64,000 bases of DNA from Typha latifolia (taxonomy: Eukaryota; Streptophyta; Magnoliopsida; Poales; Typhaceae). The translations under genes and the position numbers were made by a program. Of this stretch, positions 24,244 through 38,600 are shown piece by piece. Below the pieces are notes generated by a model. It was not told the DNA's origin. It searched no databases and saw only the letters and a list, made by a program, of their open reading frames with translations. The first letter of the stretch is position 1; every line of letters begins with the position of its first letter. Where the stretch lies: contig CM034101.1 in the NCBI GenBank assembly GCA_019914945.1, positions 124,001-188,000 of the forward strand, in the 5' to 3' direction.

Positions 24244-26487
24244 TCTCGGTCATTTCTTCTTTCTCCCTATGTGCTTTTTTCCTATATTTGAATCTGCTGT
24301 TTTCGTTTCTTTTGTGTTGTGTAAAAAAAAAAAGGACCTGCTTCTATACTATGATTGGATTTGACTCTATGATTAAGTTTGCCGATCTTATGTATTATGG
24401 GCCTCATTTTGTAAATAGTAGCCATTTAATAATGATTGGGATGTTGATCAAACAGATGTTATTGCATTTATAGTCTTCATTGACATATGCTACTTAATGT
24501 AGTTTTAGATGATGAAGGAAGTGCAATTTGCTGCTTTTTTGTGCACTTTCCTAACATTAAGAATGGAATGCCCTTTCTTTTTATATGTTGAATGTAAGAT
24601 CATCATGACAAAGTGAACGATTTGGTGTTGGATCTGAGATAAGAATAAGATCACAAATGTGGTTCTTTTTGTTTAGGATAAGTATGTAGCTTAGCATGTT
24701 AACTGAATACTCTATATATGTTACTGTGCATAGCATTGTCCATCTGTGGTGTAATCTTCGGAAAGAAGAAGATCGTGATTTAACTGTTTCGTGCTACTAG
24801 TTAGAAGTGGCAATGACCGATGTTAAATATGAAACCTTGATGAGCTCTCGTATACATCCCATGATCTTACTTTCATCTTCTGACTCCTAAGATGAAAGAA
24901 AGCACCTGTAGTTACCGACACACTTACCTATATGCCCTGATTATTTGATTAAGTCTTGTCTAGAAGGCAGAACTTACACTTTCAGTTATTTAGTTTCCAT
25001 CTCATCATTAGGCAAGATCTCTATAAGAGGTTTTTAATATCATGTCTTCGAATGCTAGATAATTTTGATGCTTTTGGAAATTATTTAGCATTTTGTGTAA
25101 TGAGCTAAGTGTCCGTCTACATAAGTTCTATGCTAGTGAGCACCATGAGAAACTCTTGCCTTGGTTCAGCATGATTAACGCACTGTGAATACCACCCCAA
25201 GATTTTACAAAAAGATGCTCTGCTTTTAATATTTGTGGAAATGTCATATTAGGTCAAGACTGAGAGTTTTGTGTTGTTATTGAATACATCTGCAATACCA
25301 TTTTTATAGAGGACAGGTTCAGATTATTGTGGCAATGTAGTAACAATTTGGAGCAATAGAATTTCTTGAACGTTCTCTTAGCTTAGAAAAGCAACGAATT
25401 CCCAAGGATGACTTTCTTTTGATAATTGCAAAGATGGGTATTTTAGTGGTCAAGAAATGTAGCATCAATCGATAGTCTGTTTATGTGGTCCTACCTTTGC
25501 AACATTATTAGTGTAATAAGTGCAGAACTTGAGTATTTCTAGTTCTACAAGAAGATGAAGAGATTCAAGAGCAATGTCAAAGATAGGATGATAAAAGAAG
25601 TATCTTTCCTTGTTAATATGTGAAAATAGTACATTGGAAGTAAGATTCAGAGAATTCAATATGAATTTTCTGAAATTAGCAATGTTTTGTTGATCTAGAA
25701 AGTCCAAGTTAGATGTGCTACAAAGATGTTATAGAAGTAACGGTTGTAAGATGGTTCTATTTTCAGAATTTGCTGACCACTGAAGCTCTTTTGTAAATTG
25801 TAGCTGCGTAATTATGAAAGAAGTTTCAACTGAACTTCGTTCTGTATTTACTAAGCACTACTTACATAAGAGTGTAAAGAGTGGTTTGATTAGTTATTAA
25901 TTTGCAATCCTAACACTTTTTTGTCAATTATCTTACTTCTTGAGTTCTGGTATTTCTGATTATTGCTGGTTTCAAGAATCCTTTCGGCAGATTAACTTCT
26001 GTCTACTAACTACTACTGTCTTTATGCTTCGTAAGCAATACTTTATAGTTATGAACTGTTCAGCTTGATGAAGGCATTAATATATGGCAGTAGTTTGCAC
26101 TTTATAACCTTCAGCTGTTCGAGTAAGAGCCTGAATTTTGCTCGGACTTTGTTTATTGCATGTCTGTCTCTCATATTAGTAGGGTGTATAGCATTGTAGT
26201 GTTGTTGGACCTCGCAATGTAATATTGTTGCTGGCAAAATGTGCAGTAATTTGCTTTCGTACATACACTACCCATTTTCTTTTTCCTGGGCAAAAAATTA
26301 TCTCCTCCTGGTATTATCTTATCTTATAGCACGGGTAGAACCTCCTGGTATGAAGTTAAAGTTTTATTGTCTTTGTTTCCGGTACAATGCTTGGTTTGTT
26401 TGAGCAGTATATCAATTCCATCCTCAAAGAAGTTTAATTTTCATTGCTATCCCTTACGAGGTGTTATATTGCTCTTCCTCTGCGACT
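24244..26487. other. Intergenic region between convergent VPS28 and QWRF genes
   Basis: About 2.2 kb of AT-rich DNA holding the VPS28 3' UTR and the 3' UTR of the QWRF gene. Open frames at 25465-25707 and 26049-26264 (minus) show no domain or composition typical of coding DNA. I see no gene or element. Confidence 0.5.
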
Positions 26488-28592
26488 TTAATTGCTGATG
26501 TTTATCGAATGTAATTGGACTAGATGGCACCTCAAGCTCTCCTCTTGGATCTGCCAAATTCATGAAATATCAAAGAACGGTAAGGAAAAAAAAGATAAAA
26601 ATTTGATAGCTAACCAGTTACCTGTAGCCCAGCAGCCAAGCCGAGAAATTCGAAGCACTCGTCCAGAAGACTTCGTTCTTTCCTTATCACTTGTGCAAGC
26701 TCCACAAGCATCGGTGCTGTTTTCTGAGCCTGTTAGCCGTACAATTTCAAGAACTCGCAGATCAGTTGTTGTTGTTATAAGATTACCACGTATATTCTTC
26801 ACGGGAATGAGCTTCAGAGAATCATAGCTATGTGAAAAAGAAATCCTATTACCATGGGAATTAATGTACTTGCTGTGGTATTGATCGTCGCAGCAGCAAG
26901 ATCCATCGCTTGCCTAATTGTCGATGGGAGCTGCTGCAAGTCAGCCTGCAGGTGATTCAGCTTACAGCTGAGTAAGAAACGATACATTGGGCTAAAGCCT
27001 TAAAAGGTGACAAAGGTTTACCTTTGCTCCATCAGTAAGAGGTAGTCTGAAGACCGCAGCATGCAGACAGCCTTTGGTGGCGGCGAGCGCAGAGGTATGC
27101 TGCCTCTCCAAATCGCCCCACTCTTCCAATGCTTTCATCTATTACCAGAATTACCACACACAAAAATAAATAAATGGTAAGGTTCAATATCTAATGGAGT
27201 AAATTGTTAACGATGGGTTACTGAACAAACCTGAGATGAGAGCACTGTGTAGAGCGTTAGCCGGTGCTTCTCCTTCTCCAGCTGCATTCGTTTCCGCACC
27301 ACCATCGACCGCGACTCTGTGATCCTTGCCCATGCGCTCAGCATCGTAGCCTACCATACGGCCAAATCATAAACAGTCATTAATCTAATAAGAGGCTATT
27401 CCCAAGATAGTAAAACAGCATTAATTTGCTAAAGAGACAATTGCAAGTCCTTCCAACTGAAGTGGACCCGAGGACGGGAGGCAGGGCCTTCCACAGAAGT
27501 TTATCTGGAATAGTTCATAATAGGTATAGACTTGTTCACAAAATAACTGCATGCATGCGCATCTCTTTCTAGTTTCTGCTGTTCGCTGTTCGCTGTTCGC
27601 TGTTTGCTGGCCTTATAACTAATAAGAGAGATCCTATTACTCAAAAACAACGCGCGCGCGCGGGAGAAAAGAGTCCGTCCTTCAAATACCTGCACGTCTG
27701 CGAGCTTGGTCTGCATCACGGCGTCCGATCTCGCGTTCACGAATCTCCACTGAACCAGACGGGTGTGCATCGTCTTAACCCGATGACCCAACTCTCCTAG
27801 TCCCGAGAAACTCAACGGAGATGAAGGCGAATAAGAAGACGAGATCTTCCTCCTAAAAAGATGATCCAAACCTAAGCTTCTTAAGCTCCCCATCTTCCTT
27901 CCCTTTACCGGGTTCGGTGATCCCCCCATCCCCTCAGGCGACTCCGGCAGCCGCCCCGGGGACATCGCCCACTGCGTCGGCGCCGGCGAGATCGTCTTCT
28001 TTACTGGGGATCTGGGGACCCCCTGGATCGAGGTCTTGGAGTCGTCGCTGTGGCCGGATTCGAAGCTGGGGAAATCGAGTCCGAAATCGGAGATCCTCCG
28101 CGCGATCCTGCCCGGTGTAAGGGTTACGGCGGGTAGCAGAGGAGATCCACCTCCAACGCCGTTAGCGTCGGCGCTACTAAGCTTGGAGGATCGGGGGAAT
28201 CGGACCTTGGCGATGTAGCGCATGGATCCGCTGATTGGTGATCTACTGATCTTTCCATTAGCGTCCTTGTCTTCCTCCTCCTTGCTGATGTAGCGCATGG
28301 ATCCACCTATGGACGATATCGAGATCTTCCTCTCCTCCTTCCTCTCGAACTCAGAGCAGCTCCTCTGTCGAGAGATTGACTTGGGTCCGGCTGCCCCGCG
28401 GCTGGAATTCTTGCCGGCGGCGAGGTCAGTGAGCCGATCGTTGGTGAGATGGTCGGCGAGAGTGGATGAGCTGTTGGAGGAGGGCCAGAGAGCGCCGGAG
28501 ATGGAGCGTCGGTGGAGAGGGGACGAAGAGAAGAGTAAGCGGGAGCTTAAATCGCGGGATGAAGCCCTCCGAGGCGATTGCTTCAGCTCCAT
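26488..28592 (-). CDS. QWRF: QWRF-motif (AUG8/SCO3 family) microtubule-associated protein, 6 exons, 467 aa
   Basis: Exons (minus): 28592-27690, 27350-27231, 27138-27022, 26945-26853, 26729-26622 and 26550-26488, all phase 0. The first 280 residues are Ser/Pro/Arg-rich and disordered, with MELKQSPRRASSRDL at the start and two copies of a GSMRYI motif. The family signature QWRFVNARSDAV begins at residue 281. It is followed by the conserved helical region (SAWARITESRSMVVRKRMQL, then SSQMKALEEW and ATKGCLHAAVFRLPL) and the closing QEESLRCHLVQL. QWRF proteins such as Arabidopsis AUG8, EDE1 and SCO3 bind microtubules; AUG8 belongs to the augmin nucleation complex. The C-terminal exons were found by homology because each is short. 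An upstream in-frame ATG at 28733 is possible, but MELKQSPRR is the usual kind of start. Which family member this is cannot be settled. Confidence 0.93.
27582..27663. repeat. Short heptamer repeat and CG-alternating run in QWRF intron 1
   Basis: Three to four copies of a TGTTCGC-type heptamer lie near 27582-27610. A CGCGCGCGCG run at about 27651-27661 is an alternating purine/pyrimidine stretch of the kind that can form Z-DNA. No function is implied. Confidence 0.7.
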
Positions 28593-29675
28593 GGCGGTGA
28601 AAGACACGTAAGATGACCTAAATGCCCCTGGTGATCTGGATGGATACTTATGGCATCTGATGAAGTGAGTCAGTGGGTGTGCAATTCGGCAGCGGAGATT
28701 TGGTGGACGACAGAAATGGAGATTGGAATGCATTGATGTTGCTTCTTAAGCATGAGGTTTAGATGAGACGCCGGCAGTGAGTGGAGTACGTAATGGCAAG
28801 GATTCTGACACTTGCTAAGTTGAATAGAAGAGAACAACAAGCCGGCTATCGACCTTTTCGCCGATGGTGGAAATCTTGACATTTTTTTATTATTATTTAA
28901 GAACACTTTTTTAGCACATCAGGAGCCAGGAGGGGAGCAGACCGAATGCAGCCAAGAATGCATGCGGCAAAGTTTCTATACTTAGCACTTGGCATCATCG
29001 TCTCATTTGCTACCAATATTATTGAAATCCCCTATCCCCTCATGAATGAAATGCACGTTTATAAGCTTTAAATGAATTTAAGGTGTTTGGTAAGTCGAAC
29101 AAAAACACGTAGTCAGATTGAAAACCGAAACTTTCTAGCTCTAAATACTCATTTGAAGCCCGTGACACATCTAAAATGTTACAAACATCCCATATTGATG
29201 GACTCGGGCTGCATCCCATCATCCACCACTAGACCACCTCATATTAGCACATCAAACTTGAGCCTGTACTCCAGTACAGGGTTTACATCTCTATCTTCCC
29301 AAATTATACAAAGAAGCGGAAGAAACCAAATTAAAGAAACCAAACAGGCCGTCAAGATCAGCTCCTCGACGAGCCTTCTCTAAAAGGCCAGATATTTAAG
29401 CTCAGGACCTCCACCTGCAAGGAGAATCAGATGGAAGGAGGCTCCATTGCAGAAACTCTGATTAGCAGAAGAGCAACCACATGATCTACTGCAATGCGGC
29501 AGCGATATGAAATACATGAAGGTGGGAATTTCGCTAGAACCAGATCTGTAGGACAAGAGAACATCACTTCCATCTGTGTCCACATACCATTGGCCTCATT
29601 GCATTTTTACAATTGGAATATCAAGAATCTGAGCCACTTTATGAGCCTGTCCTGCTTCAGAGTCTGCCAGACAGC
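28593..29675. other. Space between VAL (upstream) and QWRF (downstream), both minus
   Basis: Contains the promoter and leader of the QWRF gene on the left and the VAL 3' UTR (about 29380-29675) on the right. Open frames here overlap on both strands and lack domains. I see no extra gene. Confidence 0.5.
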
Positions 29676-32600
29676 CTATATAGCAGGGTCCTGTATAAGC
29701 CTCATCAGGCCAACAGCATCTGATTTTGGCGATGGTTCTTCTTCCCGCTCAGGCTGGATGTTCAAATCAATCTGGGCCTTATGTGGTGATGTTGATGCTT
29801 TTCTATACTCCAATACCTCATCAGCTACTCCGCCATTATTCATAGTCATTTTCTGAGGGGAACTGCAAATACCCACATCAGTCAATGATTGACCATTTGC
29901 ATTTGTCGGCAGCACCTCACTTGAGGGGATGAGCAGCTGCTGTTTGCGAGAAGTCTCAGCTTCTTTCTCCGACTGGCGCTTCTCACGCCTCAGCATGAGG
30001 GTCCTGAACCTACGCTTGACAGTGAGGCAGACATTACATGTACAAGTTTGTTTGTGCTTGGGGCCCTTCCCACTTGGGGGTTGGATGCAGACAATGCATG
30101 TGCATCCGGGCCGGTGGCGAGGATGCCTCGTAGTGGGCTGTGAGGAAGTGGGGAGAGCTTCGCCCTCGCCAAGAATGGCAAGGTTTGCCAGTGTGTCAAG
30201 TCCATCTGAAACTTCGATGTTCTCAGCTTCTACCTTTACTTTGGACCTTTTTGGACCGCCTTCAAATTCACATGATAAATGGATGTACTTAGAGCTCAAT
30301 AATCAAAACAAATAAATAACTTCATCTTAGATAACAAATATATCAAGAATATCAAGGCTACTCATGTTTCTGGGCATTTTCACACTATTTTTACCTGTCA
30401 TTGTCAGGTCACTTAACAAAATCTTATTTAGAAATAAATTTCATGAAAAAGAAAGGAACAAGAAGAGTAGGTTTCACAAGATATATACATATGCATATCA
30501 TATTGATTAACCTACTGTACTTATGCTAGCTAAATAGGCAGTATATAAGCAATGTTATTTCCAAGATAACCTAGTCTTGCATAGTAATTCCTTATCTCAG
30601 TGTCACACTTTAAATTTAGGATATAAACCTTTTTCAATAAATTTAGCAAGAGTAGACATACACAACTGTCACCATGTTCTACATCCAAAATATCACTGAT
30701 GCCACACATTGCCATCCAAAAACAGCAGCCATTAGCTTCCATCATTACCCAGATCCTAAATTCAACTAACTAATAGCTACCACATGATATTGTGGTGCAT
30801 TTGGCACATCTTTCTTTTGCACAAACAATGCATCAGAAGTAGCTTGCATGATATGTAATTCCTTCCTATTTCGCCTGTTATGAACTTAATATATTATTAC
30901 AAAACTTTGGCTAAGTGAAAATTTCAAGTATTTCCATTATTCACAACAAAGCATTCTTTCTATTTCCAAAGGAATACTCGCACAAGAATTCCTATTTACG
31001 ACCAGACATTAGTGAAAAATCTAAAGAGGAAATATGCAAGCTATAAAATAATTAAGGAACACCAAAATGATAAGACCAAATGAAATAAAATCTTTCGTAC
31101 CAGTTTTAGCAGGAACTAATTCTGCTAGCTGCTCCAAACTTAATTCCTGGGCAGATGAACATGATGACCTACAGATATAGAAATGAAAAAAGTGATAGAA
31201 TGTTTCAATAAGCATCATATTTATTCATAAAGATATACTGCTCAATATTCCAAAAATTATATTGTCACACTAGCAAAAAGTTTATTCAGAAACACCAAAC
31301 ATTCTACAGTGAAGTTGCATTGCTTGGAGCAATCAACACTATTTATCATGTATAAAATCTACTCTTATTCATTTTTCCATGCTTTCTGAAATTCAACCCC
31401 TTGGCTGATAGGAGCTTATTATACAAATGATATAAACCAGCAAGCATGTCTTGTTCTTTCCTGGTCGACGCTTGCAATTTATCAAATTGATTTCTCCACT
31501 AGAAACTAGAGAAAGAGAGTGTAAGGCCGGACAACCATTATCCATTATCACATGCTATCCATGTGCGATCCACTAAGATACAACAATTATTCCTCGAAAC
31601 AATCTAAACGTTTTACATAGTAAAAGGAGAAACATATAACTTGTTAACTATATTTGATTGTTCAAGTTAGAATCAGTTTGTGCAGTGACAGTTGTTTCTT
31701 AAACTAGCAGTGAAGAAACAGTTGCCCAAACTCTTATTTAGGGGTGAAAAATTCCAAATCACCTTTCAGAATCCCATTTATTATCAGAACAGGTCCATCT
31801 AGAAGGTAGAAGAGCATCCACCGGCAGTTTCCTCCACTTCGAACAATCCTCGCACTGAGCCCACTGAAAACTATCACTGTAAACCATGGCAACTTCATTT
31901 ATGTAGCAAAAACACAAGTAGGTTATAATTTTTTTTAATAAAATGATATATGGCTAATATCAAACATGCAGAATATGCAAAATTAGAAATTTTATATTGC
32001 AATGCAAAGTGTCTATATAGCATCAGTATCCTTGAAAAAGGATCTTTATGTAAGAAAGAAAGATAATAAAAACTTAATCTGTCAATGACACTAATTATTT
32101 GCACTAAAATAAAAATGTCCAAAGTAAGAGCATGGTAAAAACCAGCATAAGATGGGAACAATAACAGAAACCACCCATCAAGCAGAAACAATTGAAATAT
32201 GCTTCTGGAAATTTCACTTAGTCCTGACCAGTCAGATGGACATTTCATCTTTTGGTTGCACAACCAGCAAAAACATAATAAGAAATATTGTAGTCTCACA
32301 CATGTTAAAACTCTGACATTGCCATAAATAACCTGAATGAAATGTCCATCTCGAACATTGTCCTTAGATTTATTTACTAACATTATCACTCTCCTGAAGA
32401 ATTTCCTACTGGAAAGAGTTAAATGACAACTTCAAATCCAGAAGGATGCATCAAATTACTGAGTAACAGCTAACTGGATGACAACCATTGTAGATTTTAT
32501 GTTCATACTTTTGGAACTGAGTCCAACTTTTTTTGAGAAAATTAAGATATCATACACATTGAAATCAAGAGTTGATGAGCTGAAACCCAACACTGTAACA

Positions 32601-35600
32601 GATACTCTAAACTTGGTCATGCATAGTGAGAGGCATAATATATTTAAAAAGAACGAACTAGAAAAGCCCAAAAAAGGAGAAGCCTGAATTACAACTCTGA
32701 CACGCTCAGCTAGCTTGTTATCTGATATTTATAAATGCATGCCCCTCTTTTTATCAACTCTACAGATTATAACATGTTTTATTTCTGACCACAACCTAAA
32801 GTTTTCTCACTTCTCCGTTAACCCTTAAATGATTAAATTTTTGTACAATATCTTCTACTACAATTGAGATCCTCAAAAGAATAGCAGAAAAAAAGCAGAC
32901 AATAAAAGTTCATACTGCCACCAACACAGATGTCTTTTCCATCCATAATCACCAATCAACTTCCTCAACCAAGGCCTCTCAGACATACTACCCGAAAATG
33001 TAATATGACTGATGGGCAAGTCTCCATTCAACAATAGAAACGTGTACTGCATTATAAATGCATTTCTCGACGTTCAAATATAACAGAAATCATATCTAAC
33101 AAACTCAGCTCTTATAAATCCTATCCACCCATAATTGAAAAAAGAAATGAATGTGGAGATGGGCCATCAGCTCCATCAAGTCATACAAATTGTGCACACC
33201 CTTTCCTATGTCACTGACCCAACCAAATGACTCACAATCTCCAGTCACTCTCCCAGAAAAGAACAAAAGATACGCCATAAACAACCTGATGTCAATCAAT
33301 CAGCAGAGATCACTGAACAACATTTCAATGCCTTCAATGAATTATGGCATATAAATTACTCACTACAAGATTTGCTGGCAATGCAGTTTCTCATCCATGT
33401 CGCATTTCCCCCCTAGATAAAACAACCTTCAAATACTACTATAGAAGATAACAGCATAGCTGAAGCCATAAAATAGCAAAATCCTTATTATTAAGAGGAA
33501 ACAAATATATGCGCAGTTACATGTGATTCAATTTTTCCATCAGTAAGAAGCAGATTCTTCAGTTCACACTGAAAAGTTTCCTAGTTAGCAAGTACAAGAT
33601 CACTATAAAGTCAGATTGGATTAAAATCTATTACTCTAATTTATGAATGGAGGATTACCCGCTTTGATCTGTGATGAAATATGTCCTCTTTCCAAGAACT
33701 GGTGCTTCCTGTTCAAGACATCAATGTTAATGTAGCACGGAGATGCACTTGTATTTCTATAACCACAAAATGTAGAGTACGTGAGCATGCTACGAAAACA
33801 CTACTATGACTGCAACTCTGCAAGATCTTGGATGTAAGAAAACTTAGATACAAGAAGATGATTGCACCACTTTGAGCTTATTTGCTTCAATTACAGCTCC
33901 TCTAAGGAGAACAAGGTAGAGAGCAATCCACGAAATAATTTATCAAGAATTCAAACGTGCATCAACCTTTCGTGGGCGACAAAATGAGCACCTCGAAACT
34001 ATTCAAGCAAACTAGAGTAGGCTTGCAACTTTTGCTAATTGGGTCATCCGAGGTTGTTCTGAGAGGTAGCCCATGCCTAGTTTACCAAACTATGGTACCA
34101 TATCATTTACAACCCAAACCCAACTCAATCTCAACATTTTAAAACTTGAGTTGGCAATCAGGTTGAATTAGATAGGGCCAGTAGGATAATAAAACAGGAG
34201 AAAAGGACTATACCAAGTTCTCATACTCTTCTCCTCTAGATCTAAAACTTATTAAGCAGAAAAGGAATTCAGATGATCTGTAAAACAGGAGAAAAGGACT
34301 ATACCAAGTTCTCATACTCTTCTCCTCTAGATCTAAAACTTATTAAGCAGAAAAGGAATTCAGATGATCTGTAGCAAATCAATCCAGAGTTTCAGACAGA
34401 TCAACTTATAATAAAATGGATGTCATGAGAATGGCCAACTAGCAAGGGATGAACCAGTAACATTTGCTATAGCATATACCAAGTGAGAAAAGAGGATGTA
34501 AAGGAAGCTTGAGAACCAGCCCAAGGAAACACATCAACCAACCATCACATACAGAAGAAAATCTCATGAGGTGTTGATAGATAGATACATATATATATGC
34601 CATTGGAAATGCACAAATCATTAATTCAAAGGGCAGCTTTATCAGCGTGACATACTTCCTATATCAAAGTTATCATCTGTTGGCATACCTCATATTCCTC
34701 AAATTCATGGCCTTCAATGACAACAACAGAAGGAACATAGTTAGGAGGTGGACGAAGCAGTTGTTGAGCCTCCTCCCATGTTAATTTCAACTCCATTGAG
34801 TCTTCATTTTCAATACGTAGTCGTTTACTCTTTGAAACAAGCAAGCTGCCTTTCCTTTTGTTAGGGCCATGTGAAGACCTAGCAGCAGTCCCATCTTTTT
34901 GTATAAATCCTACTTTATCAAATTTAGATGAGGTTGCCTGATCTGCAGTATTAGTTTGATTCCTTGAGTCTACAATTCCTTTAGGTGGTCGAAGGGGCAA
35001 ATTTGCATTGAACTCTGCAGCAATGTTTTTAATGTTACCCTCAGGCAGTGTTGAGAAACCATTCCCAGACTTAATTGTTTGAGTGTCCTGTAAAGAAAAA
35101 GGTAAAGTAACCTATCATATTACCCAGCAAACTGCAGCTTTTGTGAGGCATTAATTAAGATGGCTTTGCAGAATATAGAGAAAAGGCCATAATTTGACCT
35201 TATCCTAGACTGTCAATATCCTTAAAGTATGCGCAATACAACTTTTTTTTAAATCATTGGCAGACCTGTTCGGCGGAGATACCAGAGGCCTTTCTGAATC
35301 CCATGACCAGCTTTCCTTCTGGATCTATCCGACTAAATGTTACTGCAAAAGATAGCATTCTTATAGCAGCAAGTTTACATCCATATTCAACCAAGATACA
35401 TGTTTCCTCAAGCAACTAATTCAAATATTTACAGGGATATAAATAATTAATGGCAAGAGAAAGAGAAAAGGAGATGATATAGGGTTCTATCCATCAAATC
35501 AACACTGCAATTTGCAAACCTGCAAATACATGTGTATGCAGTGCCTACGGCACCATGTACAGCAACTAAACATCTTGCCTGTGCAACCATGTAGCAGGTA

Positions 35601-38600
35601 AATAAACAAACTGACCATGGCCTAGTGCATTATAACTAGAGAAAAGCAATTTAGGCACAGAATATAGATAGCTAGCTACTAAACACTTAAAGTTGAATAA
35701 ATTCACATCCCAATAGCTTTTATTTTGAATAATCACTTGATAGCCTTACTTCTTTGCTAGTTAGCTTATGTAAAACATGAAGCCATCCTTTTCTCTTCTA
35801 TTATCTTAGGCTTCTTCTTTATTTAATTCTTCATAAATTTGATTCCAAAATTACATATCAAATATACAGTAAATCCCATAAATGCCTGCTTAGTCTGCTT
35901 ATGACTTGGATGCCTACATGATAACCCTTGAGAATATTGGTATCATCTTTCTTTGTATAGTTTATGATAAGTGCAATACAGCATATCTGGCTATACACAG
36001 GTACCTCATAGAGATATATTACTATGAGCAAAAAGCCAAAAACACAAGAATAGAGCACAAAATACTATCCAAACCCAAGTGAAGTAATTTGAGCAAGATA
36101 TCCTCATGTTATAAGTCGAATGTTTGAGCACATGGCTGCAGCTCAATTTTGACAATTAGGAGGGGAGCTGATATTTTGCTTCATATCTGGGCGCACATCT
36201 GTGCACATATGAGTCACAGAGAAAAAGAGAGGAAAGATACCTGTGTCACCTGCTTGCAATTGCATTGATTGAATACATGGTGTAACACCTTCCAAGACGT
36301 ACATCCTGCTGTTATTATTTGGCCAAAAACGAAATTGGAAAACCCATTCCTTGCCACTAGCATCCTGAACTTTCAAAGGCAGGCCTTCAGGCTGAGAGAT
36401 TGTAGGGAAGTATGCCTGTTCGATGAAAAGAAATTTAGAGGGGGGAAAAAGAAAAGGAACATTAAGATATACTGAATAGAATAGAAATTTCTATCACACA
36501 ATGCAGAAGGAAGTCTACTTAGATTAAATGATAAAAAGAGATTCCCCAAACAATTAGGGTTGCCGTAACTTGTAAGTGTGTCACACTAGACATCATAACC
36601 TTTAAAAAAGAAATGTCTGTTGCACTACTGAGCACAGTCTGCATATTTGTAAGAAAATAACATAAAAAGCATGGAATTAACATTCATAAACATGATTGCT
36701 TAGCAATGAAAAGTTCGATGAATAAAGGATGTTTGGTTTATGTGATGAATGTCAATAAACTTCCCTTTAAAGGTGTTGCTACATAATATCATTAATACAT
36801 TATAACTTTATAATGCTCTACCATAGCATAACAGCATGTTGTTTGCATGTCTCAATGATTTCCAAAAAGTAAAAGATCATTATTTGTAACTAATCCATAG
36901 AAAAAACATTAAAAGTATTTTTGGAGCTTCAAACCAGTAACTTCAATTTGTAATTGCAAATCCACAAACACCAATAGTTCCATTTCAGAATTCTAAACAA
37001 AAAATTAAGAGCAACACTGAAAGATTGATCAAAAGTATTGAGCACAATATTATTTATGTAAAATAGGAAATCCAAGTGTTCTCAAGAGACTACATCTAGC
37101 TACTTCAATTTTGTCACTGTAAATCCACAGCAATGAAAAGAAAAAGGAAAAAACAGAAAGGCAAAACTGTTGTCATCTACAATGCACAAGCCACAAGCAT
37201 ACTAATGACACTTTAAGCTTTAAAAGTTCCTTATGCTGCCGATAAGAATTTAAAGACTCACTTCAGCACATTTCTTTGGTAGCACCAGACGCCCAATCCG
37301 TCCAGCATCACTAGCACTTAACATTTTTTCAAATAAGGGAGTGATGACAGAATTTGAACTACAACGAAAATTAAGGATACAATTCCATAATATTAGAAAG
37401 AATAGCATCACTAAGTGACTGCAAATCCTTTTTTTTTTTTTCTAGTAGGGAGTTTATGTATCCTTCTCTATGGAATTATTATGAGTACGACAAACATTAT
37501 CAGAATACGAAGGATACTCTCCAGATATTTGTTGTAGCTCCTGATCTGTAATTCTAGGCCAATATCGAGGAAGTAATTGAGATCGTCCCCGAGCATCCAT
37601 TCTAGGCCTTCCATTGCGCACTTGGGCTTGCAGTTCTCCATCAATTGTGTTATTAGGGTAGAATTGTTTCTGCAAAGAGGGAGGAGCTACTTGAGTTTTG
37701 GGTTGAGTTAGAGTAATCCTGGCTGGATCCTTTGCTCCGTTTGATGATGGAAAAGGAGCATCCAAGCCAATCAGCAAAGATGATGAATCTTCCTTTAAAA
37801 TAAATGATGGAAGTGAATTTACACAGGAATTTGGATGTGTTTCAATATTAACACCAGAAGAAGTCGCTGGATCTGGAATCACTCCTTTTCTGGTAGACGG
37901 AGGATCATTTTCTCCTGCAAGATGGCTCGGATTCTGCAGCCCATCAGAATTTCCTTCTTCCCTATGATATATATTGTATTGAAAAGCTGAGTCCAAACCA
38001 GTGCTTCCATTAGTATATCTCTCCCGTATAATTTGGTTGAAGCTGCTTGAGGCAATTTTCTCAGGGAGGTCTTCAAATTTCTTCTCTTGTGCAGAATAAG
38101 CAGAACGTGTTCCATGAAGCAATTTTTCACTGTTACTGGGCCTATCAAATTCATATGCTAGGCGTTGCTGCAAATCTGTCTGCACACTAGATGTATTCCA
38201 CATATTAGATGCCTGACGCCAATGTCCAGGAAATGGACCAGTAGGGGGTTTCCAGCTTTTAACATGAATATCTTTTCTCTCAGATATCTGTTGGGGCAAA
38301 TGGAAAGGAGAAGACCATATCTGATTTGGTGTCTGCGGAAACATGAAAATTAATTAAACCACGAGAGTCAAAAAAATCTACAAGCACTGGAATTGACTGC
38401 AAAAACATTGAAGCTTTCTCATAAGTATCTTCAATGAAATGACAGAACAAAGCTACAAATAGGCCTGATCAGACTTTGCAATCAAGGAACAAGCAGTAAA
38501 AGAAAGGGGGAAGAGGAGGCAAGACAAATATATTATTGTACAAATTTCATCAATCTTAAGAAAGACAGCACATAAACATATCATGTTGCAGTTATCCCAA

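Noticed and set aside
27917..28611. Plus-strand open frames opposite QWRF exon 1
   Set aside because: Shadows of the GC-rich QWRF coding exon; no domain.
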